DNA from: DASTBU01 sp035711845 | GTDB taxonomy: Bacteria > Acidobacteriota > Vicinamibacteria > Vicinamibacterales > 2-12-FULL-66-21 | DNA length: 10,245 bases | Direction of reading: 5' to 3' | NCBI GenBank assembly: GCA_035711845.1 | Contig: DASTBU010000050.1 | Location: 1 to 10,245 of the forward strand | Part shown: in pieces, positions 1 to 5,457 of the stretch | Layout: each line of letters opens with the position of its first letter | How positions within the stretch are numbered: position 1 is the stretch's first letter | Notes under the pieces: generated by a model | Databases searched by the model: none | What the model was told of the DNA's origin: nothing | The model's input: only the letters and a program-made list of their open reading frames with translations | Made by a program: the position numbers and the translations under genes

Positions 1-72
1 GCGCTGTTGGGCCGCGAGCGTCATGCCGATTAGGACGACCAGCGCGACAGTGCGAGTGGTTGACAACAGCAT
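1..72 (-). CDS. TIGR03435-like secreted protein, N-terminal fragment
   Basis: The minus strand reads ATG at 72 and stays open to the window edge (24 codons). The residues form a short N-region, a hydrophobic stretch (VALVVLIGMTLA) and AAQQR. This is the same signal-peptide pattern that opens the complete TIGR03435 genes in this window, where a QQ or AQ motif is followed by AFEVASVK. The family-defining part lies outside the window, so the assignment is by analogy with the neighbour that ends 107 bp upstream on the same strand. No clear Shine-Dalgarno sequence precedes the ATG; instead an imperfect inverted repeat (77-100) sits just upstream. The product should be exported; its function is unknown. 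Confidence 0.55.
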   Translation of the reverse strand, partial: MLLSTTRTVALVVLIGMTLAAQQR

Positions 73-76
73 GACG

Positions 77-100
77 GTTGGACGCGCAGCGTGCGTCAAC
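77..100 (-). repeat. Imperfect inverted repeat before the start at 72
   Basis: GTTG (77-80) plus ACGC (82-85) pair with GCGT (93-96) plus CAAC (97-100), leaving one bulged base at 81 and a seven-base loop. In a transcript of the gene starting at 72 this would form an eight-pair stem four bases before the start codon. That gene lacks an obvious ribosome binding site, so the stem could affect translation. No function is shown. Confidence 0.35.
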
Positions 101-142
101 GGTTAGGAGCGAAAGGGGGCGACCCTGGCAGCGTGACCTGCT

Positions 143-164
143 GTGAGCCATTCATCCGGCGAAC
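143..164. repeat. 22-bp direct repeat, copy 1
   Basis: This sequence ends in TTCATCCGGCGAAC and matches positions 994-1015 in 21 of 22 bases, in the same orientation. Both copies lie upstream (minus strand) of a TIGR03435-type start codon, about 70 bp before the start at 72 and about 43 bp before the start at 950. The core is an imperfect palindrome with GTTC/GAAC arms; the first arm base is changed in this copy. It could be a regulatory site or a short dispersed repeat bracketing the gene 180-950. Confidence 0.6.
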
Positions 165-179
165 GATCCGCCTGGCCGA

Positions 180-950
180 TCAATCAGGCGTCGGCCGCTC
201 CACTGAATCGATCACGGTCACTTCGACTGGCGCTCGGTCGGCCTGCAGTCGTAAGCCAAGCTGCTCCTGCACGGCCGTGAACACTGAACCACCATCAGCC
301 AACGGGTCCGTGCTGCCGGTCGAAAAGTCCGCCCATTTCAGTTCGAGATCGTATTGGCCGGGCAGTTCGGTTTTATCGACAACAATCCTTCCAGCGATCT
401 GCGAGAGTGCTGCCGCCACGCTCGCAAGGTCCATCCCCGTTACGCGGAGGGATACCGGCGACCTGTTGAAGCCGCACTCAGGACGCCCAGCTCGCGCTGC
501 GGCGGTTCGATCAGCGCAGTCCACGACCGTCGCTCGCAGGTTCGGACCCAACGTGTTGCGGTTTTCTCTGACCATAGCGTAGACAGGTAACACCCGAGTT
601 TCCTTGTGATACATCAACTTGAAGCGATCCTTCAGCACGGCCTCGATGACTTGCTGGGGCCGCATGCCTTCATTGCCCTTGGCCGTAATGTCATACCTCT
701 CGGACGCGAGCCAGTCTGGTCCACCGATCAGTTGGGCATCTTGGAGTTCGAGGAGGTTGCGGAGGAGGTTCCGCACGGGCATGTTGACGATGGTGACGAG
801 CGCCCCAGGCGAAACGCCGCCTGATGATCCAGGGGCGTTGGAGACGTTGCGCTTCACGGACGCCACCTCGAAAGCAGGAGCAGCCTGCTGCCCTGCGAGC
901 GTAACGGTAACGAGGCAACCAGCTCCGACCGTTAGCGCAATGCGACCCAT
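180..950 (-). CDS. TIGR03435/DUF3738 family secreted protein (paralog A)
   Basis: A 256-aa exported protein of the acidobacterial TIGR03435 (DUF3738) family, whose biochemical role is unknown. Residues 1-22 form a signal peptide (MGRIALTVGAG..., ending AGQQ). The family hallmark FEVASVK is at residues 27-33. Further family features follow in order: a segment with RNLLRNLLELQ, GGPDWLASERYDITAKG, a VLKDRFKLMYHKETR block, a CGF region, VVDKTELPGQYDLELKW, FTAVQEQLGLRLQADRAPVEV and the C-terminal VIDSVERPTPD. The frame is open upstream to 1067, but the start at 950 is preferred: GGGAGG lies five bases before it and a complete signal peptide begins there. A TACAAT element (969-974) lies 18 bases upstream. 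It is intact, and its C-terminus is nearly the same as that of paralog B at 1966-2739. Confidence 0.92.
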   Translation of the reverse strand: MGRIALTVGAGCLVTVTLAGQQAAPAFEVASVKRNVSNAPGSSGGVSPGALVTIVNMPVRNLLRNLLELQDAQLIGGPDWLASERYDITAKGNEGMRPQQVIEAVLKDRFKLMYHKETRVLPVYAMVRENRNTLGPNLRATVVDCADRTAAARAGRPECGFNRSPVSLRVTGMDLASVAAALSQIAGRIVVDKTELPGQYDLELKWADFSTGSTDPLADGGSVFTAVQEQLGLRLQADRAPVEVTVIDSVERPTPD

Positions 951-965
951 GCAAACCTCCCGGGG

Positions 966-977
966 CGGATTGTAGCG
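966..977 (-). promoter_or_regulatory. TACAAT -10 element of paralog A
   Basis: On the minus strand the sequence reads CGCTACAATCCG, with TACAAT at 974-969, 18 bases before the ATG at 950. The same 12-mer occurs before the starts at 1966 and 4659, each time in the sense orientation. It resembles a sigma-70 -10 hexamer with conserved flanks. No good -35 was found at normal spacing. Confidence 0.6.
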
Positions 978-993
978 GCGTTGGCCTGCCTCG

Positions 994-1015
994 GTGAGCC
1001 GTTCATCCGGCGAAC
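994..1015. repeat. 22-bp direct repeat, copy 2
   Basis: The second copy of the sequence at 143-164 (21 of 22 identical), with core GTTCATCCGGCGAAC. It lies just upstream of the TACAAT element of paralog A. The two copies bracket the gene 180-950. Confidence 0.6.
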
Positions 1016-1092
1016 CAGTTCCGTCAGTTCGCGCAGAACGATGAGTGACCACGGCTGTCACACCCACAGAGGAACGTAATTTCGCTCAGGCC

Positions 1093-1105
1093 GCGCATAA
1101 TGCGC
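1093..1105. repeat. 13-bp perfect palindrome GCGCAT-A-ATGCGC
   Basis: GCGCAT and ATGCGC flank a single A; the sequence continues as ATAGTTG. It lies in the gene-poor stretch ahead of the tyrosine recombinase remnant. Palindromes of this kind can be core or end sites of tyrosine-recombinase elements, so it may mark one end of the decayed element. The 7-mer CTCAGGC just before it (1085-1091) recurs inverted at 1894-1900, beyond the recombinase remnant. Confidence 0.45.
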
Positions 1106-1317
1106 ATAGTTGTCAAGCCATCGAGGTGTTAGGTTGGAGCGCCCGCGTGGTCTCGCGCGGGTCAGGGAGACTATGGCCCAGCTGATTGAGCAGGAACGGC
1201 ATCGGCGAGAGCTCAGCGTTACAGAAAGCGGATCAATCGACAGCCGCCTCGCGCGTCGACAAACGTGATCACCTCGGATACCCGGCATGGTCGCAGCTAT
1301 CGTCGGAGGACCTCTTG
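1106..1317. other. Gene-poor stretch with a doubtful 31-codon ORF
   Basis: No convincing gene lies here. One short plus-strand frame, ATG at 1173 to TGA at 1266-1268, has GGGAG a few bases upstream and encodes 31 charged residues beginning MAQLIEQERHRREL. It could be a decayed fragment of a gene carried by the recombination element; no family is recognisable. Confidence 0.3.
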
Positions 1318-1494
1318 ATGTCATCACGCAAACTGAATGAACTCGCGACTGACATTGACGATGCCGCAACGGTTGTGGAAGAACTCCAGGCCGAGCCAGA
1401 CGTTGATGCGTCCGAGAAGCTGGATGAGCTGAAGACGACGCTCGAAGACGCCTCCGACGTGCTCGACGAGATTCACGACGAGAACTACGAATAG
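1318..1494 (+). CDS. Small acidic helical protein, function unknown
   Basis: A 58-aa protein with very many Asp and Glu residues and regularly spaced Leu, Val and Ala, as expected for a helical or coiled-coil peptide; it begins MSSRKLNELATDIDDA and ends IHDENYE. No signal peptide or membrane segment is visible. The frame is open upstream, but the ATG at 1318 is chosen because GGAGGA lies at 1305-1310, seven bases before it. The recombinase remnant begins 30 bp downstream in the same direction, so the gene may be cargo or an accessory of that element. Acidic small proteins are sometimes DNA mimics or antitoxin-like, but nothing here proves such a role. I do not recognise a family. Confidence 0.55.
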   Translation: MSSRKLNELATDIDDAATVVEELQAEPDVDASEKLDELKTTLEDASDVLDEIHDENYE

Positions 1495-1523
1495 TTACGG
1501 CGAGGTGTCCGTCGCTCATCTTC

Positions 1524-1859
1524 GTGAACGCCGCGAGAGCCCACTCGCGCAACACATGGCTCCGCGCGATGAACGCATTGTGCCGATGGCTCCATGAGCA
1601 AGGGGAAGCTCCTACGCTGGTGAAGCTCAGGCCGCAGCGACTGGAGAAGCGGATCATCCGCACCCATGGTGAAGCGGCGCTGCGAATCGTGCTCGGCTAT
1701 CGGCCGAAGACGTTCGAGCACTCGCGCGTCCACGCCCTGATCCTCACAATCCTCGGGCACAGCGACGTATCCACGACGACGAAGTATTTGCACCTGCTCA
1801 CTGAGGATGTGCAACGGACGCATCAAGGGCTGTCGGTGCTTGCGCAATTGCGGCGGTGA
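1524..1859 (+). pseudogene. Tyrosine recombinase remnant with internal deletion
   Basis: The 111-codon frame joins two separated parts of a phage-integrase/XerC-D type tyrosine recombinase. Residues 1-74 resemble a core-binding domain (SRNTWLRAMNALCRWLHEQG, then RLEKRIIRT and RVHALILT). Residues 75-111 are the C-terminal end: LGHSDVSTTTKYLHLLTEDVQ, with His79 and the catalytic Tyr88. The catalytic core between them, with both Arg residues, the Lys and the HxxR motif, is missing. The join lies near 1740-1755, where ATCCTC occurs twice nine bases apart (1740-1745 and 1749-1754), consistent with a deletion at short homology. The nominal start is GTG; the frame stays open upstream with no clear start or binding site, so the N-terminus is probably lost too. 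It cannot be catalytically active. Confidence 0.85.
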
Positions 1860-1937
1860 AGTCCTGCGTCTTCGTGTCGTCGCGAAAGGCTATGCCTGAG
1901 TCGCAAGGCGCGTTGTGCCGCGATCTGACCTGCACGG

Positions 1938-1949
1938 CGCTACAATCCG
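1938..1949 (+). promoter_or_regulatory. TACAAT -10 element of paralog B
   Basis: CGCTACAATCCG with TACAAT at 1941-1946, identical to the 12-mers before the starts at 950 and 4659. It lies 19 bases before the ATG at 1966, and GGAGG follows at 1955-1959, so the 5' leader would be very short. A TTGTGC at 1913-1918 is too far away (22 bp) to be a standard -35. Confidence 0.6.
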
Positions 1950-1965
1950 GCGTCGGAGGATGGCC

Positions 1966-2739
1966 ATGACACGGCTCTCGCTGCTACTCGGTGGTCTCGT
2001 TGTCACCGCCGCTCTGCCTCTAGCCGCTCAGTCAGGTGCCCCGCGCTTCGAGGTTGTCTCCGTCAAACCGAATACGGGCAGTGACCTCAGCATCCCGTTT
2101 GGTCCAACACCGCCTGAGGGCATCACGATGATCAATCGTCCGTTGGAAAGCATCGTGCGGTATGCCTACAACGTGGACGACAAGCGTATGTCCGGCTTGC
2201 CCGCATGGGCGTTTGATGAACGTTTCGACATCAACGCGAAAGCCTCGCGTCCGATCAGCAACGACGAGCGTCGGCAAATGGTGCAAACCTTGCTCGTTGA
2301 ACGGTTCCAACTGAAGGCACGCCGTGAGCCACGTGAACAGCAGGTGTATGTCGTCACTCGTCTGCGACCAGACGGTTCCGTTGGGCCGGGGCTTCGTCCT
2401 CGACCCGATTGTGGAACTGGCCCCGTGGAATGCGAGCGCGGTGGGAGTGCCTTTCCGAACGGAGGGAAGGCAGCGATTCGGGGCGTGACCATCAGTCAAC
2501 TGGCTGAGGGAATGCTCAGCACTTTGGTGCAGGCGGTCGTCCGAGACGAATCGAACATCGCTGGCGTGTTTGATGTCGAACTCACGTGGAGGCCAGCGAC
2601 AGTCAGCGCAGATGCGAATGATCCGCGTCCCGCGCTATTCACCGCGATTGAGGAACAACTCGGCCTCAAGTTGAACGCGACACGAAGACCTGTTGACGTG
2701 CTCGTCATCGAATCCGTCCAGCGACCAACGCCGGACTGA
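1966..2739 (+). CDS. TIGR03435/DUF3738 family secreted protein (paralog B)
   Basis: A 257-aa exported protein of unknown function in the TIGR03435 family. A signal peptide covers about residues 1-22 (TRLSLLLGGLVV..., ending LAAQ). FEVVSVK is at 28-34, followed by RPLESIVRYAYNV, GLPAWAFDERFDINAKA, the LLVERFQLKARREPREQQVYVV block, a two-Cys region (DCGTGPVEC), VVRDESNIAGVFDVELTW, LFTAIEEQLGLKLNATRRPVDVLVI and the end ESVQRPTPD. The start at 1966 is preferred to upstream GTG 1915 and ATG 1960 because GGAGG lies six bases before it and the signal peptide begins there. It stands between two broken recombinase genes. Its GC content appears lower than that of the paralog at 5598-6515. Confidence 0.92.
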   Translation: MTRLSLLLGGLVVTAALPLAAQSGAPRFEVVSVKPNTGSDLSIPFGPTPPEGITMINRPLESIVRYAYNVDDKRMSGLPAWAFDERFDINAKASRPISNDERRQMVQTLLVERFQLKARREPREQQVYVVTRLRPDGSVGPGLRPRPDCGTGPVECERGGSAFPNGGKAAIRGVTISQLAEGMLSTLVQAVVRDESNIAGVFDVELTWRPATVSADANDPRPALFTAIEEQLGLKLNATRRPVDVLVIESVQRPTPD

Positions 2740-3103
2740 CATGGAGATCGCCTTCCCACTTCAGAGAAGAAAACATCCGCAAGGCCGATTACGGTCCTAC
2801 GTTCTCACCCGAAGCCGGGCCGAAGGTTGAGGGCACGATCAGAATCACACCTCGATCCAGCACCCCGACTGGTCCACCCACACCCCCATGACCCGAAGCA
2901 TGGGCCGCACGTTAACCCCAAACGCAAATCTCGGAGTGATCGCTCGATTCACCTCGCTGATCGTTGTGCGCCGCGTTTAGTAAATCTGGATCGCGGAGAC
3001 TAATCTTCGGCCGTCCGAAGGTTCCAACTCGCATGGACGTTCAAGCACGCGACCACACTGCCCGAGTGCGTGGTGCGCTATTTGCCTGCACCGTCGCGGA
3101 GGA
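2740..3103. other. Intergenic stretch without a recognised gene
   Basis: No supported ORF, RNA gene or repeat family was seen in these 364 bases. A six-base-stem hairpin, CTTCGG-CCGT-CCGAAG, lies at 3005-3020 but has no T-tract, so it is a poor terminator. The stretch may be decayed DNA of the element that carried the serine recombinase remnant downstream. Confidence 0.5.
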
Positions 3104-3532
3104 ATGATAAAAGCGGCGATTTATGCACGAGTGAGCACGACGGATCAGACCTGCGAGAACCAACTTCTGGAGCTGCGCCGATACGCGGACGCACGCGGAT
3201 GGACGATTACGAGCGAATACGTCGATGAAGGGGTGAGCGGCGCGAAGGAACGCCGGCCTGGCCTCGATGCGCTGGTGAAGGATGCCAAGCGGCGACGGGT
3301 AGATGTCGTCGTGTGATGGCGTCTGGACCGACTCGGGCGAAACCTTCGCCACCTCGTGACGCTGCTCGATGAACTCCAGGGACTCGGGATCGCGTTCGTC
3401 TCGCTGGGTGAAGGGATCGACTGCACCACGCCAGCGGGCAAGCTCCAACTGCACATTTTGGCGGCGCTCGCGGAGTTCGAGCGGGGTCGTATAGCCGCGG
3501 AGCTTTTACCTGTTACTGCTTCGTCGCCGTGA
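3104..3532 (+). pseudogene. Serine recombinase (resolvase/invertase type), nonsense and truncated
   Basis: The frame encodes the catalytic domain of a resolvase/invertase-family serine recombinase. YARVSTTDQ carries the catalytic Ser11 and Arg9, followed by YVDEGVSGAKERRPGLD, then WRLDRLGRNLRHLVTLLDEL, GEGIDCTTPAGKLQLHILAA and LAEFERGRIA (to residue 131). Codon 71 is TGA (3314-3316), inside the conserved VVV-x-WRLDRLGR segment where relatives usually have Cys or a similar residue. The reading frame continues correctly after it, so this is a point nonsense change and not a frameshift. After RIA the sequence leaves the family and ends at TGA 3530-3532; the E-helix and the helix-turn-helix DNA-binding domain are absent. 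GGAGG lies only one base before the ATG. The end overlaps the convergent gene at 3513-3902. Confidence 0.88.
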
Positions 3533-3902
3533 AGCTCACTTCATTCTGTTTGGAGCCGGGGCCGACGAAGAACCTGGCGAGACCCTTGATGGTGTTGCCA
3601 TTTGCGTCCAGTGTCCCGGTGAATAGGTAGGTCCACGTATTGGCATCAGGCGTCGTAACCTTCCACGACCAACTCACTTGATCGCCGGTGACTCTTCCGT
3701 CGTTCAGATTGACGCCAGCCTCGTCACCAGCCTTGCACGTTCCTTCGAGCCGCTGGTCCGTCTGGGTGACGGTGCAAAGCAGTTCAGGCACGCCGTTCAG
3801 GTTGATGTTCAGTTTCCAGTTGCCGGTCACATCGGCTGCCGAGACGGGCACGACCAGAACCGTGAGCAACAGCGACAACACGGCCGTGCGGGTCGTGGTC
3901 AT
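3513..3902 (-). CDS. Small secreted beta-rich protein, function unknown
   Basis: A 129-aa protein with a clear signal peptide (TRTAVLSLLLTVLVV, predicted cleavage after VSA, near residue 22). The mature part begins ADVTGNWKLNI and alternates short beta-type strands with glycine turns (GVNLNDGRVTGDQVSWSW, FTGTLDANGNTIKGLARF), ending EVSFTATKQ. This pattern resembles lipocalin-like small periplasmic proteins common in Acidobacteria, but the family is not certain. Two cysteines (LLCTVTQ and GTCKAG) could form a disulphide. GGAGG lies eight bases before the start, which supports 3902. It may be co-transcribed with the minus-strand genes upstream. Its 3' end overlaps the tail of the serine recombinase remnant by about 20 bases. 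Confidence 0.8.
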   Translation of the reverse strand: MTTTRTAVLSLLLTVLVVPVSAADVTGNWKLNINLNGVPELLCTVTQTDQRLEGTCKAGDEAGVNLNDGRVTGDQVSWSWKVTTPDANTWTYLFTGTLDANGNTIKGLARFFVGPGSKQNEVSFTATKQ

Positions 3903-3950
3903 TGGAAGTGCCTCCGTTCCCCATTGGACACCAACGAGGCTGCGACTGGC

Positions 3951-4127
3951 CTATTCCGACCTTCGAGGCCCTTCCGGTCTCTCCTTTTTACGCTCCTGAC
4001 TGATTCGATTCAGGTCAGGAGGCTTGGAGTCCTGCTCGAGCCGCTCGAGTTCCTCGAACGTAGTGTTTTTCTCGAAATCAGTCATTTCCGACGGGTCCTC
4101 GTCTCTAGGCGGCATCTGGTTATCCAT
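3951..4127 (-). CDS. Possible 58-aa charged protein
   Basis: The frame from ATG 4127 gives 58 residues rich in Glu, Asp, Lys and Arg, with a likely helix around TFEELERLEQD and a basic tail (RKKERPEGPRRSE). There is no signal peptide and no recognised family. No good ribosome binding site precedes 4127; a second ATG at 4085 has GAGGA about ten bases upstream and would give 44 residues. It lies between two same-strand genes, 48 bp before 3902 and 82 bp after 4210, so it could be part of that transcript. Overlapping open frames on the other strand make the call uncertain. Confidence 0.4.
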   Translation of the reverse strand: MDNQMPPRDEDPSEMTDFEKNTTFEELERLEQDSKPPDLNRISQERKKERPEGPRRSE

Positions 4128-4209
4128 GCTCAGGCGGGAGCAAGGCAGGTACCGTTTCCTGCGCCGTGCGGTTCGCACGAACGCGGACTTCAATTGCCAC
4201 GCGCCTGGT

Positions 4210-4659
4210 TCAGAACGGCGCCGGACAGGAGCTGTTCGCATCCGTCGTTACATCGAACTGGATCGAAAAGCTCTGCGGCTCTGTAGTGGAGTAGCTGATG
4301 CTGCACGGGCCGGTTTGTAATACCGGGCCCGTCAAGCTGCGAAGCGACCCGGACCGAACTCCGCCGCCGCCCGATGGATGGCCGATGAAGGTGATAGGCA
4401 ACTGAGGAATCGTCACTGGCCCTGTTGGATTGAACGAACCGGTGATCGTGTGCGTGCCGGCCGACAGCCGAATCTCGTGCGTGCCCGCAGTGGAAATCGT
4501 CTGGCCGCCGACACTGAGCGAGATCGTCATGCCGAAACTCGGCACCGACAGGATCACGCGCACGGTCGAACCACCCGCAGGGCCAGCCGGCGATCCGTCA
4601 CTGCAACCTGATACCAACGCCGACACGAGGACGAGAAGACGAAGGGGGCGACTGCTCAT
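4210..4659 (-). CDS. Predicted lipoprotein, function unknown
   Basis: A 149-aa protein with a lipoprotein signal: MSSRPLRLLVLVSALVSGC, where VSGC is the lipobox and Cys19 the lipidated residue. A Gly/Ser/Pro linker follows (SDGSPAGPAGG), then a beta-rich domain (TVRVILSVPSFGMTISLSVGG, GTHEIRLSAGTHTITGSFNPTG) that looks like a small immunoglobulin- or PEGA-like fold, ending with a Cys pair (PCSISYS and SSCPAPF). It should be membrane-anchored at the periplasmic face or outer surface. The ATG at 4659 lies 21 bases after a TACAAT element; no strong Shine-Dalgarno sequence is visible, so the start rests on the complete lipoprotein signal. The family is not recognised. Confidence 0.78.
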   Translation of the reverse strand: MSSRPLRLLVLVSALVSGCSDGSPAGPAGGSTVRVILSVPSFGMTISLSVGGQTISTAGTHEIRLSAGTHTITGSFNPTGPVTIPQLPITFIGHPSGGGGVRSGSLRSLTGPVLQTGPCSISYSTTEPQSFSIQFDVTTDANSSCPAPF

Positions 4660-4677
4660 CTGGGGTGATCAGTTCGG

Positions 4678-4689
4678 CGGATTGTAGCG
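4678..4689 (-). promoter_or_regulatory. TACAAT -10 element of the lipoprotein gene
   Basis: The minus strand reads CGCTACAATCCG (TACAAT at 4686-4681), the third exact copy of this 12-mer in the window. A weak TTGCGC lies 16 bp upstream as a possible -35. The spacer between the two is occupied by the inverted repeat 4687-4706. Confidence 0.6.
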
Positions 4690-4706
4690 CCATCCTCGAA
4701 TGGCGC
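4687..4706. repeat. Inverted repeat in the promoter spacer
   Basis: GCGCCAT (4687-4693) and ATGGCGC (4700-4706) are perfect 7-bp arms around six bases. The repeat lies directly upstream of TACAAT of the lipoprotein gene and overlaps the possible -35, where a repressor dimer could block the polymerase. It is also upstream of the divergent gene at 4771. Confidence 0.45.
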
Positions 4707-4770
4707 AACGCTCACCCGGCTTGCATGTGGTACCTTCCCGCCAGCAGTGCCGATCTCTCTTTCCCGCAGG

Positions 4771-5079
4771 ATGCTTCGATGGAATCGCGATCCGCCGGGC
4801 CTGATCACGATCGCTGCTGTCGCCGTCGCGATCGGCCTGCTGCCGCTGCCGTACGAGTACTACGTGCTGCTGCGGCTGTTCCTCTGCATCGTCAGCGCGT
4901 ACTTCCTGACACGGCCCCGGGTGCGTGACGCGGAAAAGTGGGTGCTGGTCGGTCTGATCGTGCTCTACAACCCCATCGCGCCGGTCGGATTGGGCAGCAA
5001 GGTGCTGTGGAGCGTGATCAGTATTGCGACCGTGGTGTGGTTCTGGAGGCTGAGTCGACGGCTCGGAGTCAGCCGCTGA
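4771..5079 (+). CDS. Small membrane protein, DUF6804-type
   Basis: A 102-aa protein with about four hydrophobic segments: ITIAAVAVAIGLLPL, YYVLLRLFLCIVSAYFL, WVLVGLIVLYNPIAPV and VLWSVISIATVVWFW. The motif LPYEYYVLLR near residue 27 and the NPIAPVGL motif after the third segment match the DUF6804 family of small integral membrane proteins, whose function is unknown. The ATG at 4771 has only a weak GCAGG next to it; a GTG at 4747 in frame would add eight residues. It is transcribed away from the lipoprotein gene and converges with the cysteine-rich peptide gene. Confidence 0.75.
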   Translation: MLRWNRDPPGLITIAAVAVAIGLLPLPYEYYVLLRLFLCIVSAYFLTRPRVRDAEKWVLVGLIVLYNPIAPVGLGSKVLWSVISIATVVWFWRLSRRLGVSR

Positions 5080-5206
5080 GGCCGTGCACCACGCCGGCGG
5101 CGCCGGTTATACGGATTGATCCGCGCCCATCGCTCAGTGGCAGATGAGGGAGGCCCCACCGACCGTGATCGCCGGGGCCACCGTCGTCGCGTTCACCGTC
5201 AGTTGA

Positions 5207-5395
5207 TTAGGAGCACCATTTCTCAACGCAGGCCCAATAGCTGTCGGACCAGCACTGATTGTTGCAACTCTTACAGACGTCGCACGCCCAGCTGGCACAA
5301 TGGAGATAGCAATCCTCGGCTCGAGTGTTCGTCGGGAAGGCGAACGTTCCGGCTGCGAGCGCGCCAAATGCAAGCAGCTTGCGCACTGTATTCAT
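5207..5395 (-). CDS. Secreted cysteine-rich peptide, unknown family
   Basis: A 62-aa precursor. Residues 1-26 form a signal peptide (MNTVRKLLAFGALAAGTFAF..., likely cut after TRA). The mature peptide of about 36 residues begins EDCYLHCASWAC and contains eight cysteines, separated by 3, 4, 2, 2, 3, 7 and 4 residues, plus four tryptophans; it ends KWCS. An even number of Cys in an exported peptide fits four disulphides; the two CxxC steps also allow metal or cluster binding. GAGGAGA lies five bases before the ATG, a strong ribosome binding site that supports this start. A promoter can be proposed at 5458-5486. It stands alone, with no maturation or export gene beside it. I do not recognise a family; antimicrobial, toxin-like or structural roles are only possibilities. 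Confidence 0.75.
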   Translation of the reverse strand: MNTVRKLLAFGALAAGTFAFPTNTRAEDCYLHCASWACDVCKSCNNQCWSDSYWACVEKWCS

Positions 5396-5457
5396 GACCG
5401 TCTCCTCACGTATTCGGGCAACTCGGTTAGAGAACCTCGCGGAGCCATCGGATCGCG

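Noticed and set aside
73..179. Integron cassette recombination site (attC) between two paralogs
   Set aside because: No pair of GTTRRRY/RYYYAAC core boxes with matching arms was found, and no integron integrase is present.
1058..1663. 201-aa minus-strand ORF across the recombinase scar
   Set aside because: It is Arg/Ser-rich without motifs and opposite to a recognisable recombinase remnant and the acidic ORF.
3005..3020. Hairpin CTTCGG-CCGT-CCGAAG as a terminator
   Set aside because: The stem is only six pairs, no T-tract follows, and no gene ends close before it.
3314..3316. TGA in the serine recombinase as a recoded Cys, Trp or selenocysteine codon
   Set aside because: The gene also lacks its DNA-binding end, no selenocysteine-type hairpin is evident after the codon, and other genes here use TGA as a normal stop.
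5134..5373. 79-aa minus-strand ORF overlapping the cysteine-rich peptide
   Set aside because: It has no signal peptide or ribosome binding site, while the overlapping frame at 5207-5395 has both.
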